In this document: piece by piece, positions 1 through 8,873 of the stretch
Position numbering within the stretch: the first letter of the stretch is position 1
Layout of the letters: every line of letters starts with the position of its first letter
Source: Parabacteroides sp. PFB2-10
GTDB lineage: Bacteria > Bacteroidota > Bacteroidia > Bacteroidales > Tannerellaceae
Direction: 5' to 3'
NCBI RefSeq assembly: GCF_029893085.1
Contig: NZ_JARXWI010000001.1
Location: 1 to 64,000, forward strand
DNA length: 64,000 nucleotides
Made by a program: the position numbers and the translations under genes
Notes under the pieces: generated by a model
Database searches by the model: none
The model's input: the letters and a program-made list of their open reading frames with translations, nothing else
What the model was told of the DNA's origin: nothing

Positions 1-293
1 TTTTTGTTTAAATACCATATTTAAAAAATACCTCAAATAATCGTCTGGTCGTGGCCAATCGACTTTACTGGCTACGCGATTGCATTTCCCAACGGATGGA
101 ATCGCCCCCCCCCCCCCCCCCCCCTCGACGATAGAATTTCCCGCAGAACGCAGTCCTATCCTACCGCATTATGTCCTGACACAACGTAGCATGACCCGCC
201 CCTTCCAACGCCGGAATACAGACGGTGTTTCTAATAAGGTTTTGAGAAATGAAATGGATGTTAGAGGAATCCGGCTAATACACACGAAATGGA
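1..293. other. Gene-free left edge with a 20-C run
   Basis: No convincing gene is seen here. The stretch lies downstream of the minus-strand S9 peptidase. Its one clear feature is an uninterrupted run of 20 C at 105-124. A short open frame crosses the run and gives a proline stretch, but nothing else in it looks like protein. A real gene could end to the left of the window; I cannot tell. Confidence 0.6.
105..124. repeat. Poly-C tract (20 C)
   Basis: Twenty consecutive C bases in otherwise mixed sequence. Tracts of this length are prone to slipped-strand length change. No open frame or promoter element that the tract would switch is visible within the window, so a phase-variation role is only a possibility; an assembly or sequencing length error is also possible. 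Confidence 0.85.
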
Positions 294-2996
294 TTAATAC
301 CCCAACTCAAAATCCTGATCGACTGCAGGCAATCCCTCTTCCATCCATTTCGGCATAGGTTCGCCTTTCAGGTAGTGGTTGAAGAACTGAAGCATACGTT
401 TCTGGAAGTCGATGCGGTTGGCCATCTTCATCGGCCAATGAATCTCGCCGGGATAATTGAGGAACCAAGCCGGTTTTTGCAGGCGTTTCAGCGCGACAAA
501 ATACTCGATTCCCTGATACCAGGGCACATGCCCGTCGTTGTCGTTGTGCATGATCAGGATAGGCGTTTCCACCTTATCCATGGTGAAGAGCGGCGAGTTT
601 TCCATAAACTCACGCGGTGCGCTCCAGGGCGTTCCACCGATGCGGCTTTGGGTGTGTTCGTACTGGAACGACCGGGCCAGTCCCGATCCCCAACGAATAC
701 CGCCGTAGGCGCTGAACATATTGACCACGGGAGCTCCTGATTCGATAGCGGCAAAGAGGCGGGTGCGTGTAGCCAGGTAGGCAACCTGGTAAGCGCCCCA
801 GCTATGTCCCTGCGCCCCTATGGCTTTCTCGTCCACAAAACCCTGTTCAATCAAGGCCATCACGCCGGGTATCACACAATTGTAGCAGCTTTCACCCGGA
901 TATCCGTCTTCGTAGACCACGTCGGGATTAAACACGAGGTAGTCCTGACTGTTGTACATATGGTAATCGATTGTCGACCGATGCGGCTCCGGCATATGGT
1001 AGCTGTAAAGGTTTTCGGAATTGCGCTCATAGAAATTAACAATCATCGGATATTTCTTAGTCGGATCAAAACCCGCCGGTTTGCATAATACCCCTTCGAG
1101 GCGTTTGCCATCCAGCGATGTCCACGATACCAATTCGGCTGTTCCCCATTTGAAATCTTTCTGCCGTTCACCTTCGCGAGTCAATTGGTGGCTTTTCTTG
1201 AAGCTAAGATCCGACAGATAGACCTCGGGGTATGTTTCGAATGTCTCCCGGGTATAAAGAACCGCCTTCTCCTCTTTCGCTTTTACCGGTGCTGTCAGGC
1301 GATAATTACCTGCCAACAGTGCCTTAGGCGCAGAAGGAGTAGCCAGTTTCTTTTCGTAATAGCCCGATCCTTTCGTCCGTTCGTTAAATCCGGTCAGCCA
1401 CTGTGTCTCTTTCAGATTGATATCCCGTTTCTCCCGGTCGAAACGTATCAGGCGGTAATTGATCCGTTCCGCACGTCCGTTTACGGTAAGATTTACCGGT
1501 GTTTCAACCCCCCGCGGGTCAAATTTCCAAATATCATATCGGTCATAGATCAAGATATTGGCATCTTTCTCAGCCCATCCGGCTGCTCCATAGGCCGAAG
1601 GGTAGTCGGGCGTATCGTTTTGCTCGTCCCAGGCGGTGAAGGTTTGCGGGGTCGTCAACCGGTATTGCTTGTCGGTCGCGAATTCATAGGTGTACCATGA
1701 GCTATCCCTTCTCGCATACCAATAGGCGAATTGTCCGTTGGGTGAAAGGGTCGGATTGGCGTAATCGGCCTCCAGCATGCGGTGGCGTTCGCCGGTTGTC
1801 AGCGATACACTGTAGATATCCTTTCGCGTCTCATATTCCCACATGGAAGAGACAGAATAGGGGCGGCTGTTGGCCACAATAGCATATTCGCCTTTCCAAG
1901 GCAGGGAAACATCCGGTGTTTCCTCGGTTCCTATCTGCAGGAATTGTCCCCGCTGGATATGATAAACCGCCGTATAGGTCTTTTTCAGATCGCGTTCCCG
2001 GTTGTATTGCTGTACGGTGTATTGCACCGGTTCGTCCCACGACCACACCTGCACCTTCGGACGGTATTCGTCCAATTGGGTGGTGTCTTTCTGCCGGGGC
2101 TCCGGCATGGTGCCTAACACAATATAGTTATCGTCGTTGATGAAACGAACAGAGCCCTCTTCGCTGATGATCCACCCGTCGGGCAGAGCCGGGTCTGCCC
2201 GGTCGATCATCTTCCGTGCGGGACTGTTTCTGCCTGCCAGCCACAATTCCATGGCATGCGGGATGGAATCGTTGTCTTCTCTGTAGAGGAATGCCAGGTT
2301 ACTTCCCGTTTCATCCCAGGTGATCTCTTCGAAGAAGCCATCGCCCTCTTTCACTAAAACGTTTTTTTCGTTTTCCATATCAAAAGAGTAGAGACCGGCT
2401 TTCGTTTCCAATGTATCTCCTTCGGTAATATAATAAAGCAGAGGCGCCTTTTCGGCAAAATCGAAATCGGTAACAGCCGGGAAGCGATGTTCCTTCTCTC
2501 CATTCAATGAACGAACAATCAACGTGGAATCTTTGCGCGCCCGCTGATAGGCCATCCAGTCCGCTTTGGCAGCTATACTATATAAACGTACGGAGTCGAT
2601 TCGCTCTTCTCCGCCCGACAAACGGCGGATCACTAAGCGATTCATCGGCATATCATCTTTTTTTGTCTTTTTCAGTTTGAGGGAATCGGTCTCCTGTTTC
2701 GAGGGTGTTTCTTCAACCAGCCAATAGGTAGAACTGAATGAAAAATCGCTATCCCCTGCCGGCGTATAAGATCCCACCAACTCTTGTTTCTGGTTGGCAT
2801 ACAAATAAACAGTTGCGTCGCCTTCCCAAGGAGCAACTGTCACAGCCGACCATCGCCCATCGTCGGAAATCACTTTGTCAGTGATTCGTTGCCAGGCAGT
2901 CAGGTCTTCCACCGTCAAGCTCCGTTGAGCCTGTCCAGTGATAGATAATAAAAATAATAACATCAGAGAAATAAAGAAACGATCGTTTGGCATCAT
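294..2996 (-). CDS. S9 family prolyl-oligopeptidase-like serine peptidase, exported
   Basis: A 900-residue exported peptidase of the S9 (prolyl oligopeptidase/acylaminoacyl peptidase) clan. The first 23 residues form a signal peptide ending near GQAQ. The long middle part (about 40-640) is the expected place of a beta-propeller, and the C-terminal 250 residues are an alpha/beta hydrolase. The nucleophile is the Ser in GHSWG (about 732), the Asp lies in HNDNDGHV (about 820) and the His in GEIHWP (about 853), giving a complete triad. Such enzymes in Bacteroidales cut peptides in the periplasm or on the surface. The gene stands alone, divergent from the fimbrillin gene, with a gap of about 350 bp between them. 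The peptide specificity cannot be read from sequence. Confidence 0.9.
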   Translation of the reverse strand: MMPNDRFFISLMLLFLLSITGQAQRSLTVEDLTAWQRITDKVISDDGRWSAVTVAPWEGDATVYLYANQKQELVGSYTPAGDSDFSFSSTYWLVEETPSKQETDSLKLKKTKKDDMPMNRLVIRRLSGGEERIDSVRLYSIAAKADWMAYQRARKDSTLIVRSLNGEKEHRFPAVTDFDFAEKAPLLYYITEGDTLETKAGLYSFDMENEKNVLVKEGDGFFEEITWDETGSNLAFLYREDNDSIPHAMELWLAGRNSPARKMIDRADPALPDGWIISEEGSVRFINDDNYIVLGTMPEPRQKDTTQLDEYRPKVQVWSWDEPVQYTVQQYNRERDLKKTYTAVYHIQRGQFLQIGTEETPDVSLPWKGEYAIVANSRPYSVSSMWEYETRKDIYSVSLTTGERHRMLEADYANPTLSPNGQFAYWYARRDSSWYTYEFATDKQYRLTTPQTFTAWDEQNDTPDYPSAYGAAGWAEKDANILIYDRYDIWKFDPRGVETPVNLTVNGRAERINYRLIRFDREKRDINLKETQWLTGFNERTKGSGYYEKKLATPSAPKALLAGNYRLTAPVKAKEEKAVLYTRETFETYPEVYLSDLSFKKSHQLTREGERQKDFKWGTAELVSWTSLDGKRLEGVLCKPAGFDPTKKYPMIVNFYERNSENLYSYHMPEPHRSTIDYHMYNSQDYLVFNPDVVYEDGYPGESCYNCVIPGVMALIEQGFVDEKAIGAQGHSWGAYQVAYLATRTRLFAAIESGAPVVNMFSAYGGIRWGSGLARSFQYEHTQSRIGGTPWSAPREFMENSPLFTMDKVETPILIMHNDNDGHVPWYQGIEYFVALKRLQKPAWFLNYPGEIHWPMKMANRIDFQKRMLQFFNHYLKGEPMPKWMEEGLPAVDQDFELGY

Positions 2997-3290
2997 GGTA
3001 TTTTAGTATTGAATTTCTGCCTGCAATAATACGAAAAAAAATCATAGAAACAGGTAGCCCTTTCATATGGAATGACTCATTTCAGCCTGTTGGAGGAAGA
3101 TAAAAAAGAAGTTTTCGAATTTTTTTTATCCAAAACAAGCAGATTTCTCGCAAAAAAAGATAGAAACTTCACATAGGCATACGTGTCATTCCTATCGTTA
3201 TGGAGGGTAAAATTATCAAAGGATGCAAATAGGTAGAAACACCGCTGAAAGTTGAAGTTTTCACCTATCTCCCCCTAACGGAACCCGCCA

Positions 3291-3298
3291 TATCTTTG
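3291..3298 (+). promoter_or_regulatory. -7 element for the fimbrillin gene
   Basis: TATCTTTG matches the Bacteroidetes -7 consensus TAnnTTTG and lies 49 bases before the ATG. No TTTG was found at the usual distance upstream. The rest of the 2997-3347 gap is AT-rich, with no other feature seen. Confidence 0.7.
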
Positions 3299-3347
3299 CA
3301 TCAGAAAGTTTAGACAAAAAGAAATTACCGTTTTAAAAATTACCGTC

Positions 3348-4268
3348 ATGAGATTCTTAAATGTATTATTAGCCGTTTCATTTTTATCAGTAGCATTCGT
3401 ATCATGTTCAATGGAAGATGATATGCTTAATGTTGTTCCCGCATCTGAAACAGCTGTTGTTTCTGCAGACGATACTCAATTATATGTTTCTTTCAATGTA
3501 GCTGATTCAGACGTTGCAACCCGCACATCTGTTTCAAGCGCATCTGTTGTTGTTTTTGAAGGCAACAATGTATACTTCGCACAGGATAACGTAACCAGCT
3601 TCGAAGATGTGAAAGTTTTACTGAAGACTAACCGCGCATACGAAGTATATGTAGTAGCTAACACGTCTACTTCTTTCGAAGGTCTGGCAACAAGAGAAGC
3701 GGTTATGAACCAGCCTTTACACGCTAACGACCTGGCTAACCTGGTGAAAAGCGGTTCCAGCAACTTTACATTTGCTAAAGGACAAGGTTTCGAAACAATC
3801 GCTGAAGCTTCTAAAAACGTAGAAACAGTTAACATCCACCTGTATCAACTGACAGCTCAGGTTCAACTGAAACAATTCAATGTAAATGTAAAAGAAAACA
3901 CTTATGGAACAGTAGTTTTGACAGGCGTTAAATTGATCAACAAGAACACTGCAAGAACTTTAAATGCAACTGGCGCTTCTTTCACTAACGAATCAGTTAA
4001 CTCTTTAGAAGCAGCTTCTTTCGTAACTTACCCGAACAACGACAAAAACAACCTGACTGCTATGGAACTGACTTTCACAGTAGACGGAAAAGAAGATTCA
4101 AGAACATACACTATCAACCATAAAGATGGCAAATTCGTTGAAGCTGGTAACATCTACCAACTGCACGTAACTGTAAATGTTGTAGGTAGCAGCGTTGATT
4201 GCTCAGTAAAATGTCACGTATTGGATTGGCAGTACAACGAGTTCGAAACTGCAGTAGTTGAACTTTAA
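3348..4268 (+). CDS. Fimbrillin-family (FimA/Mfa1-like) lipoprotein
   Basis: A 306-residue type V pilus subunit-like protein. The N-terminus is a lipoprotein signal with the lipobox Cys at about residue 20 (FVSC). Acidic residues follow, then VATRTSV near residue 59. In the FimA/Mfa1 family an Arg-specific protease cuts at such a site and so frees the subunit for strand-exchange polymerisation. The length, the beta-rich composition and the motif VHVLDWQYNEFE-like ending (CHVLDW near 291) fit family members. It has its own promoter and a strong terminator, and no anchor, tip or accessory pilus genes are adjacent, so it is an orphan subunit. The codon use is markedly regular (many gaa, gta, aac), as in highly expressed genes. 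The name is from fold and family signals, not a specific pilus. Confidence 0.8.
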   Translation: MRFLNVLLAVSFLSVAFVSCSMEDDMLNVVPASETAVVSADDTQLYVSFNVADSDVATRTSVSSASVVVFEGNNVYFAQDNVTSFEDVKVLLKTNRAYEVYVVANTSTSFEGLATREAVMNQPLHANDLANLVKSGSSNFTFAKGQGFETIAEASKNVETVNIHLYQLTAQVQLKQFNVNVKENTYGTVVLTGVKLINKNTARTLNATGASFTNESVNSLEAASFVTYPNNDKNNLTAMELTFTVDGKEDSRTYTINHKDGKFVEAGNIYQLHVTVNVVGSSVDCSVKCHVLDWQYNEFETAVVEL

Positions 4269-4438
4269 TCAAGAAACAAAAGATATACAAAAATTGAGGA
4301 TATTGAGGGATATCTGAAAAAGAGAGTAAAAAACAATCAGCTTTTAAATGGGCAAAAGTATAATAAACAGCGGTAAATAAGGGATAAAACAACCAGGCGA
4401 AAGCCAGTATACAAAGAACGAGGCACTACTATTTTTTC

Positions 4439-4478
4439 GACCCTGATTTCTACAAAGAAGTCAGGGTCACTTTTTTTT
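4439..4478 (+). terminator. Rho-independent terminator after the fimbrillin gene
   Basis: Perfect 8-bp stem GACCCTGA/TCAGGGTC (4439-4446 with 4461-4468), a 14-base loop, then AC and eight T. It ends the fimbrillin transcript about 170 bases after its stop. Confidence 0.9.
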
Positions 4479-4508
4479 ACGCAGATGGCGCATGTAGAAA
4501 TTAACCCG

Positions 4509-4516
4509 TATATTTG
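4509..4516 (+). promoter_or_regulatory. -7 element for the U32 gene
   Basis: TATATTTG 26 bases before the TTG chosen as start of the U32 gene. It fits TAnnTTTG exactly and implies a short leader. Confidence 0.65.
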
Positions 4517-4541
4517 TAGTCGCTAACAAATAGTTATAACA

Positions 4542-5798
4542 TTGAACGCAACAGATTTTGAAATCATGTCGCCGGTCGGCTCGTATGAGTCATTGATGGC
4601 GGCCATACAAGGGGGAGCCGATTCTATCTATTTTGGGATAGAGGGCTTGAATATGCGCTCCCGTTCTTCTCATAATTTCACGATAGACGACCTGCATCAG
4701 ATAGCGGCTATTTGCCGGGAGCATGGGATTAAAAGCTATCTGACGGTAAACACCATCATTTATGAAGATGATATGTCGCTGATGCGGCAAATCATCGACG
4801 CGGCCAAAGAGGCGAATATCTCGGCTATCATCGCGGCAGATGTGGCAGCCATGGATTATGCCAACCAGATCGGACAAGAGGTGCATCTTTCTACTCAGCT
4901 GAATATTACGAATGTGGAAGCATTGAAGTTCTACGCTCGCTTTGCAGATGTGGTGGTGCTGGCGCGTGAGTTGAACCTGGAACAGGTGAAACAGATCTAC
5001 GACCAGATCCACGAGCAGCAGATCAAAGGCCCTCGTGGCGAGTTGATCCGTATCGAAATGTTCGCACATGGTGCTTTATGCATGGCCGTATCGGGCAAAT
5101 GCTACCTGAGCCTGCACGAGATGAATATGTCGGCCAACCGCGGCGCCTGCACACAGATCTGCCGCCGGGGCTACACCGTGAAAGATAAAGATTCGGATAT
5201 CGAACTGGATATAGAAAATCAATACATCATGTCGCCCAAAGACTTGAAGACCATCCATTTCATGAACAAAATGATGGACGCAGGCGTACGGGTGTTTAAA
5301 ATCGAGGGACGTGCCCGTGGCCCGGAATATGTGCGCATCGTAACGGAGTGTTACAAACAGGCGGTATTGGCCTATTGCGAAGGTAGTTTCACCGAAGAGA
5401 AGATCGCCGGCTGGGACGAACGCCTTCGTTCGGTGTTCAACCGTGACTTTTGGGATGGCTACTACCTGGGGCAACGCCTGGGAGAATGGAGCAGCGTGTA
5501 TGGATCAGGCGCTACGAAAAAGAAGGTTTACGTAGCCAAAGGCATTAAATATTTCAGTGGACTGGGCGTGGCCGAGTTCGAAATGGAGTCGGGATCGCTG
5601 CAGGTGGGCGATGAAATACTGATCACCGGCCCCACAACCGGCGCTCTGATGCAAACCGTAGAAGAGATTCACGTCGATATGCAGCCTGTTGCCGAAACGG
5701 TGAAAGGCGAGCGCTTCTCCATCAAGACAACAGAAAAGGTCAGGCCATCGGATCGATTGTATAAGATGGAGCCTGTAAACAGAAAAGAACTAAAATGA
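4542..5798 (+). CDS. U32 family peptidase-like protein (RlhA/TrhP type)
   Basis: A 418-residue member of the U32 family, whose characterised members RlhA and TrhP hydroxylate rRNA or tRNA rather than cut protein. The N-terminal SPVGSYESLMAAIQGGADSIYFG is the usual barrel start. A Cys cluster around residues 178-206 (HGALCMAVSGKCY and RGACTQICRRG) fits the conserved four-Cys set. VFKIEGRARGPEYV follows near 255. I start it at a TTG, because the next ATG is eight residues later and would cut into the first strand of the family domain. The last four bases overlap the start of the thioesterase gene (ATGA), so the two are translationally coupled. The exact substrate, 23S rRNA or tRNA, is not decidable here. 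Confidence 0.85.
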   Translation: MNATDFEIMSPVGSYESLMAAIQGGADSIYFGIEGLNMRSRSSHNFTIDDLHQIAAICREHGIKSYLTVNTIIYEDDMSLMRQIIDAAKEANISAIIAADVAAMDYANQIGQEVHLSTQLNITNVEALKFYARFADVVVLARELNLEQVKQIYDQIHEQQIKGPRGELIRIEMFAHGALCMAVSGKCYLSLHEMNMSANRGACTQICRRGYTVKDKDSDIELDIENQYIMSPKDLKTIHFMNKMMDAGVRVFKIEGRARGPEYVRIVTECYKQAVLAYCEGSFTEEKIAGWDERLRSVFNRDFWDGYYLGQRLGEWSSVYGSGATKKKVYVAKGIKYFSGLGVAEFEMESGSLQVGDEILITGPTTGALMQTVEEIHVDMQPVAETVKGERFSIKTTEKVRPSDRLYKMEPVNRKELK

Positions 5799-6202
5799 AA
5801 AAAGAATTTATCTTCTCATTGCCTTTCAAGGTGCGGGATTATGAATGCGACCTGCAGGGAGTGGTCAATAACTCCAATTACCAGCACTATATGGAACACA
5901 CCCGGCATGAATTCCTGGAATCGCTGGGCGAAAACTTCGGTGTTATGCACGAGAAAGGGGTCGATGCCTTTGTGGCTCGTGTCGATATTCAGTTTAAAAA
6001 CTCGTTGCGCAGCGGCGATCGTTTCCTCTCCTGCCTAAACATCTCGAAGGAGGGGCCTAAACTGGTGTTCGATCAATATATTTATCGCGAACCCGACGGG
6101 CTACTGGCAGCCAAAGGACGGGTAGAGACCGTCGTTGTCGACCAGGGGAGACTCACCCGGGGAGAGTATTTCGACGAACTATTGAAAAAGGCTTCCAAAT
6201 AA
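5795..6202 (+). CDS. Acyl-CoA thioesterase, hot-dog fold (4HBT family)
   Basis: A 135-residue single hot-dog domain, the usual family length. The signature near residues 15-32 (RDYECDLQGVVNNSNYQHYMEHTRHEFL) carries the D-x-x-G-V-V-x-N-x-x-Y motif that places the catalytic Asp and the CoA-binding turn in 4-hydroxybenzoyl-CoA-thioesterase-like enzymes. The start overlaps the stop of the U32 gene by four bases. It likely hydrolyses a short or medium acyl-CoA in the cytoplasm; the acyl group is not evident from sequence or neighbours. Confidence 0.85.
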   Translation: MKKEFIFSLPFKVRDYECDLQGVVNNSNYQHYMEHTRHEFLESLGENFGVMHEKGVDAFVARVDIQFKNSLRSGDRFLSCLNISKEGPKLVFDQYIYREPDGLLAAKGRVETVVVDQGRLTRGEYFDELLKKASK

Positions 6203-6265
6203 TAAAAGCCGGATAAAGGCCTGATCGGTCGCGTTTTTTTGTATCTTTATTTCAAAATCTTAGCT

Positions 6266-7378
6266 ATGGAACATCATCTGATTTATCAAATCGGCCTGAC
6301 CATGATCAATGGCATTGGCGATGTGCTTGCCCGTCATCTGTTGGAGGCAATGGGAAGTGCAGAGGCTGTGTTTACCGAAAAACAACGCCTATTGGAGAAA
6401 GTACCCGGCATAGGTGCGCGTCATATTGCCGAGATACGCCGCCCCGAAGTACTCCGGTTGGCCGAAAAAGAGGCTGAATTCGTAGCCAAAAACAAGATAA
6501 AGACCTTTTTTATGAGCGATGCCGACTATCCGGTTCGCCTGCGTGAGTGTCCGGATGCTCCGGTGCTCTTCTATTACAAAGGGCAGGCGGAATTGAATGT
6601 GCCCCGGGTAATCAGTATGGTCGGCACCCGCAAAGCAACCCATTACGGCAGGGAACTGACAGAGAAACTAATCCACGACCTGGCGGAGATCTTTCCCGAT
6701 ATGTTGATTGTCAGCGGGCTTGCCTATGGAATAGACATACAGGCACATCGCTCGGCGTTGAACAATAAACTGCCTACCGTGGCCGTCCTGGCACATGGAC
6801 TGGATATGATCTATCCCTCGGCACACCGCAACATCGCCGTAGAGATGCTCGAAAACGGCGGATTGCTGACCGATTTCCCCAGCTGCACCCAGCCCGAACG
6901 TCAAAACTTCGTGAAACGTAACCGTATCGTTGCCGGATTATCCGACGCCACGGTTGTGGTTGAATCGGCAGAAAAGGGCGGTTCATTGATCACAGCCGAT
7001 ATCGCTTTTTCCTACGGACGCGATGTATTTTCTTTCCCCGGGCGGGTAAACGATGCCCATTCCAAAGGCTGCAACAACCTGATCCGACAGAACAAAGCGG
7101 GTCTGATCACCTCCGCGCAGGAACTGATTGCCGGCTTGTGTTGGGAAAACCCGACCGAACCACCTGTCATCCCTCAGCAACCCATGATCTCTTTTCCCGA
7201 AAACAGCGATTATGAAAAGATTGTCTCCGCCATTAGCGGCAAGAATGAAATACATATCAACACATTAGCTCTGGCAACCGATATGCCGGTCTACAAATTA
7301 TCCTCTCTCTTGTTTGAACTGGAGATGGAAGGCGTAGTCAAAATCCTTCCCGGCGGTATGTATCGACTGGCGCAATAA
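6266..7378 (+). CDS. dprA: DNA-processing protein DprA
   Basis: A 370-residue DprA/Smf protein. DprA loads RecA on incoming single-stranded DNA during transformation and occurs widely even where competence is unproven. A helix-hairpin-helix-like N-terminal part (1-75) precedes the Rossmann-like core (about 85-285) with GTRKATHYGRE, SGLAYGIDIQAH, KRNRIVAGLS and EKGGSLITADIAFSYGRDVFSFPG. A winged-helix C-terminal domain (about 310-370) ends the protein. I use the ATG at 6266 rather than a TTG nine codons upstream, because homologs begin close to LIYQIGLTMINGIG and the upstream codons overlap a TATCTTTA promoter-like element at 6242-6249. recA lies 3 kb downstream but is not co-transcribed. Confidence 0.92.
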   Translation: MEHHLIYQIGLTMINGIGDVLARHLLEAMGSAEAVFTEKQRLLEKVPGIGARHIAEIRRPEVLRLAEKEAEFVAKNKIKTFFMSDADYPVRLRECPDAPVLFYYKGQAELNVPRVISMVGTRKATHYGRELTEKLIHDLAEIFPDMLIVSGLAYGIDIQAHRSALNNKLPTVAVLAHGLDMIYPSAHRNIAVEMLENGGLLTDFPSCTQPERQNFVKRNRIVAGLSDATVVVESAEKGGSLITADIAFSYGRDVFSFPGRVNDAHSKGCNNLIRQNKAGLITSAQELIAGLCWENPTEPPVIPQQPMISFPENSDYEKIVSAISGKNEIHINTLALATDMPVYKLSSLLFELEMEGVVKILPGGMYRLAQ

Positions 7379-7431
7379 AAAAAAGTAGCCCCTCCACCCC
7401 GGAGAAACTACCCTATCCTATATAAAAAATT

Positions 7432-7561
7432 AAAGGCTGTCTCACGACAACCCCTAACCAATTTTGTTAACCTTAAATCTAATACTATTATGAAAAAACC
7501 ACGATACAAAGATACAGCCTTTTCTTTATCTGTCAAGCCTTTTATCAATAATAGATGTTAA
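7432..7561 (+). other. Small structured element with a 23-codon ORF
   Basis: AAAGGCTGTCTC (7432-7443) can pair with GATACAGCCTTT (7511-7522), with one mismatch, enclosing about 67 bases. Inside is ATG AAA AAA CCA at 7490, which starts a 23-codon frame ending at 7561. It is preceded by an AT-rich leader reading CCTTAAATCTAATACTATT. I have the impression that this leader plus Met-Lys-Lys-Pro recurs in Bacteroidales genomes, but I cannot verify it here. It could be a leader peptide, a small RNA or a terminator of dprA. The rest of the gap to 7667 shows nothing further. Confidence 0.35.
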
Positions 7562-7667
7562 GCGACAGGGGAGTTGTAGCCAAAAAATGTTTATGAATAC
7601 AAAAGGATATTCAATTGATCTAAAAAACAACTAAAATTAACAGAATTCCAAGGCTTTTCCGAGCGCC

Positions 7668-8057
7668 TCAAAGGACAAATTCTTCAAAGAGTCTTTCCAA
7701 TGTTTTTTGGGGATCGAATGTAAATCCGGTTCTTGCACGTGATGTTTGGAGAGAGGTGCTGCGAATAGCCGTAAGCCACCGGAAACGATCCGGAAGTTCC
7801 AGGGTGGCAATCAATCCTCCCTCCTCTTCTCCGGAACATATCTTATCAAAAGCATTCAGACTCTCTCGGAGTGAATCGATGTCGAGTTCGGAAGAAAAAC
7901 ATTGCAACTTCTCTTCATTCAACTGATAGATCGTTTTAATAAAGCGAGCCCGTTTTGAAAAAAGGATCACACCGATATTCATAAACTCCTCGCGTTCCAC
8001 CCGTGGAAGAAAGCGAATGATGGCATATTCATATAAGTATTTCTCGGGCATGTTCAA
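7668..8057 (-). CDS. DUF3037 protein, partner of a HipA-like kinase
   Basis: A 129-residue protein of the DUF3037 family. The family signature EYAIIRFLPRVEREEFMNIGVILFS occupies residues 10-34. Its function is not known. Its start lies 29 bases inside the end of the HipA-like kinase gene in a different frame, so the two are expressed as one unit, kinase first. The same pairing is common in bacteria, which suggests the DUF3037 protein modulates or is modified by the kinase, as HipB and HipS do in their own systems; that part is inference. There is no DNA-binding helix-turn-helix in it. Confidence 0.8.
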   Translation of the reverse strand: MNMPEKYLYEYAIIRFLPRVEREEFMNIGVILFSKRARFIKTIYQLNEEKLQCFSSELDIDSLRESLNAFDKICSGEEEGGLIATLELPDRFRWLTAIRSTSLQTSRARTGFTFDPQKTLERLFEEFVL

Positions 8058-8814
8058 TCTCTTTTACAAACAGATCGGCATGTTGCAACCTGTTCATTAA
8101 AAACTGGAAATAGGTCATACGGATCTGCTCCGGCGAGTCAGCAATTCCCTCCCAATGGAGCCAATCCTCAGGGATGAGGTCGATAAGGGAACGGATTTTG
8201 TCTTCTGTCAACATCTGCCTACAATACAGATCGGTTTCCCCCATATCTTTATATACATAAGGCAAGAGTACATGATCCTTGATCAGCGGGAACGGACTCA
8301 GGGAACTCTTTTCCCAATTGCTCCATGTATAATGAAAATAAAGACAGGAGCCGTGATCGATCAGCCATAACTCCTTATGCCAGATAAGCATATTGGTATT
8401 TTTTATCGTCCGGTCGATATTGGTCAGAAAAGCATCCATCCATACCAGGCGGGAAGCGGTCTCTGCATCCACTTCATGCGCTACCGGATCGAACCCCAGC
8501 GCTCCCGAAAGGAAATGAAGCCCAATATTCAATCCCCGGCTGCCTCTTAATAGATCCTGAATCTCCTCATCGCCATGTACACGTCCAAAAGCTTCATCCA
8601 ATTCCAGAAAAACAATTTCCGGCACACGAAAACCTAACAAACGGGCTATTTCGCCTCCGATCAGTTCCGCAATAATTGCTCTTGACCCATGTCCCGATCC
8701 CCGGAATTTCACGACATATTTGAATCCATCGTCGGCTTCTGCCAATGCCGGGAGCGAACCTCCTTCACGAAGAGGCATTATGTAGCGTGTCACATCCGCC
8801 GTACGTATATTCAT
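8029..8814 (-). CDS. HipA-like protein kinase
   Basis: A 261-residue protein related to the HipA/PI4K-like kinase fold. It lacks the N-terminal extension of classical HipA (about 440 residues), so it is a minimal form. Visible motifs are KYVVKFRGSGHGSRA (nucleotide-binding Lys and loop, about 31-45), the catalytic-loop-like FLTNIDRTIKNTN (about 130-142) and the metal-binding LIDHG (about 151-155). All key kinase positions therefore appear intact. HipA phosphorylates glutamyl-tRNA synthetase; the target of this short form is not known. There is no HipB-type antitoxin gene next to it, only DUF3037 downstream. It faces the carboxynorspermidine dehydrogenase gene across a divergent gap that holds a palindromic repeat. 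Confidence 0.8.
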   Translation of the reverse strand: MNIRTADVTRYIMPLREGGSLPALAEADDGFKYVVKFRGSGHGSRAIIAELIGGEIARLLGFRVPEIVFLELDEAFGRVHGDEEIQDLLRGSRGLNIGLHFLSGALGFDPVAHEVDAETASRLVWMDAFLTNIDRTIKNTNMLIWHKELWLIDHGSCLYFHYTWSNWEKSSLSPFPLIKDHVLLPYVYKDMGETDLYCRQMLTEDKIRSLIDLIPEDWLHWEGIADSPEQIRMTYFQFLMNRLQHADLFVKEIEHAREILI

Positions 8815-8838
8815 AATGATTCGTCATTTTGTTTCCGA

Positions 8839-8846
8839 CAAATGTA
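8839..8846 (-). promoter_or_regulatory. -7 element for the HipA-like/DUF3037 pair
   Basis: On the minus strand TACATTTG, an exact TAnnTTTG match, 24 bases before the kinase ATG. It lies just outside the palindromic element at 8874-9013. Confidence 0.65.
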
Positions 8847-8873
8847 ACATATTTAGATGAATCCGCCACCCTT

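Noticed and set aside
80-358. 92-residue frame with a run of prolines across the poly-C tract
   Set aside because: The proline run comes from the C tract, the rest has no protein-like pattern and its end overlaps the S9 gene on the other strand.
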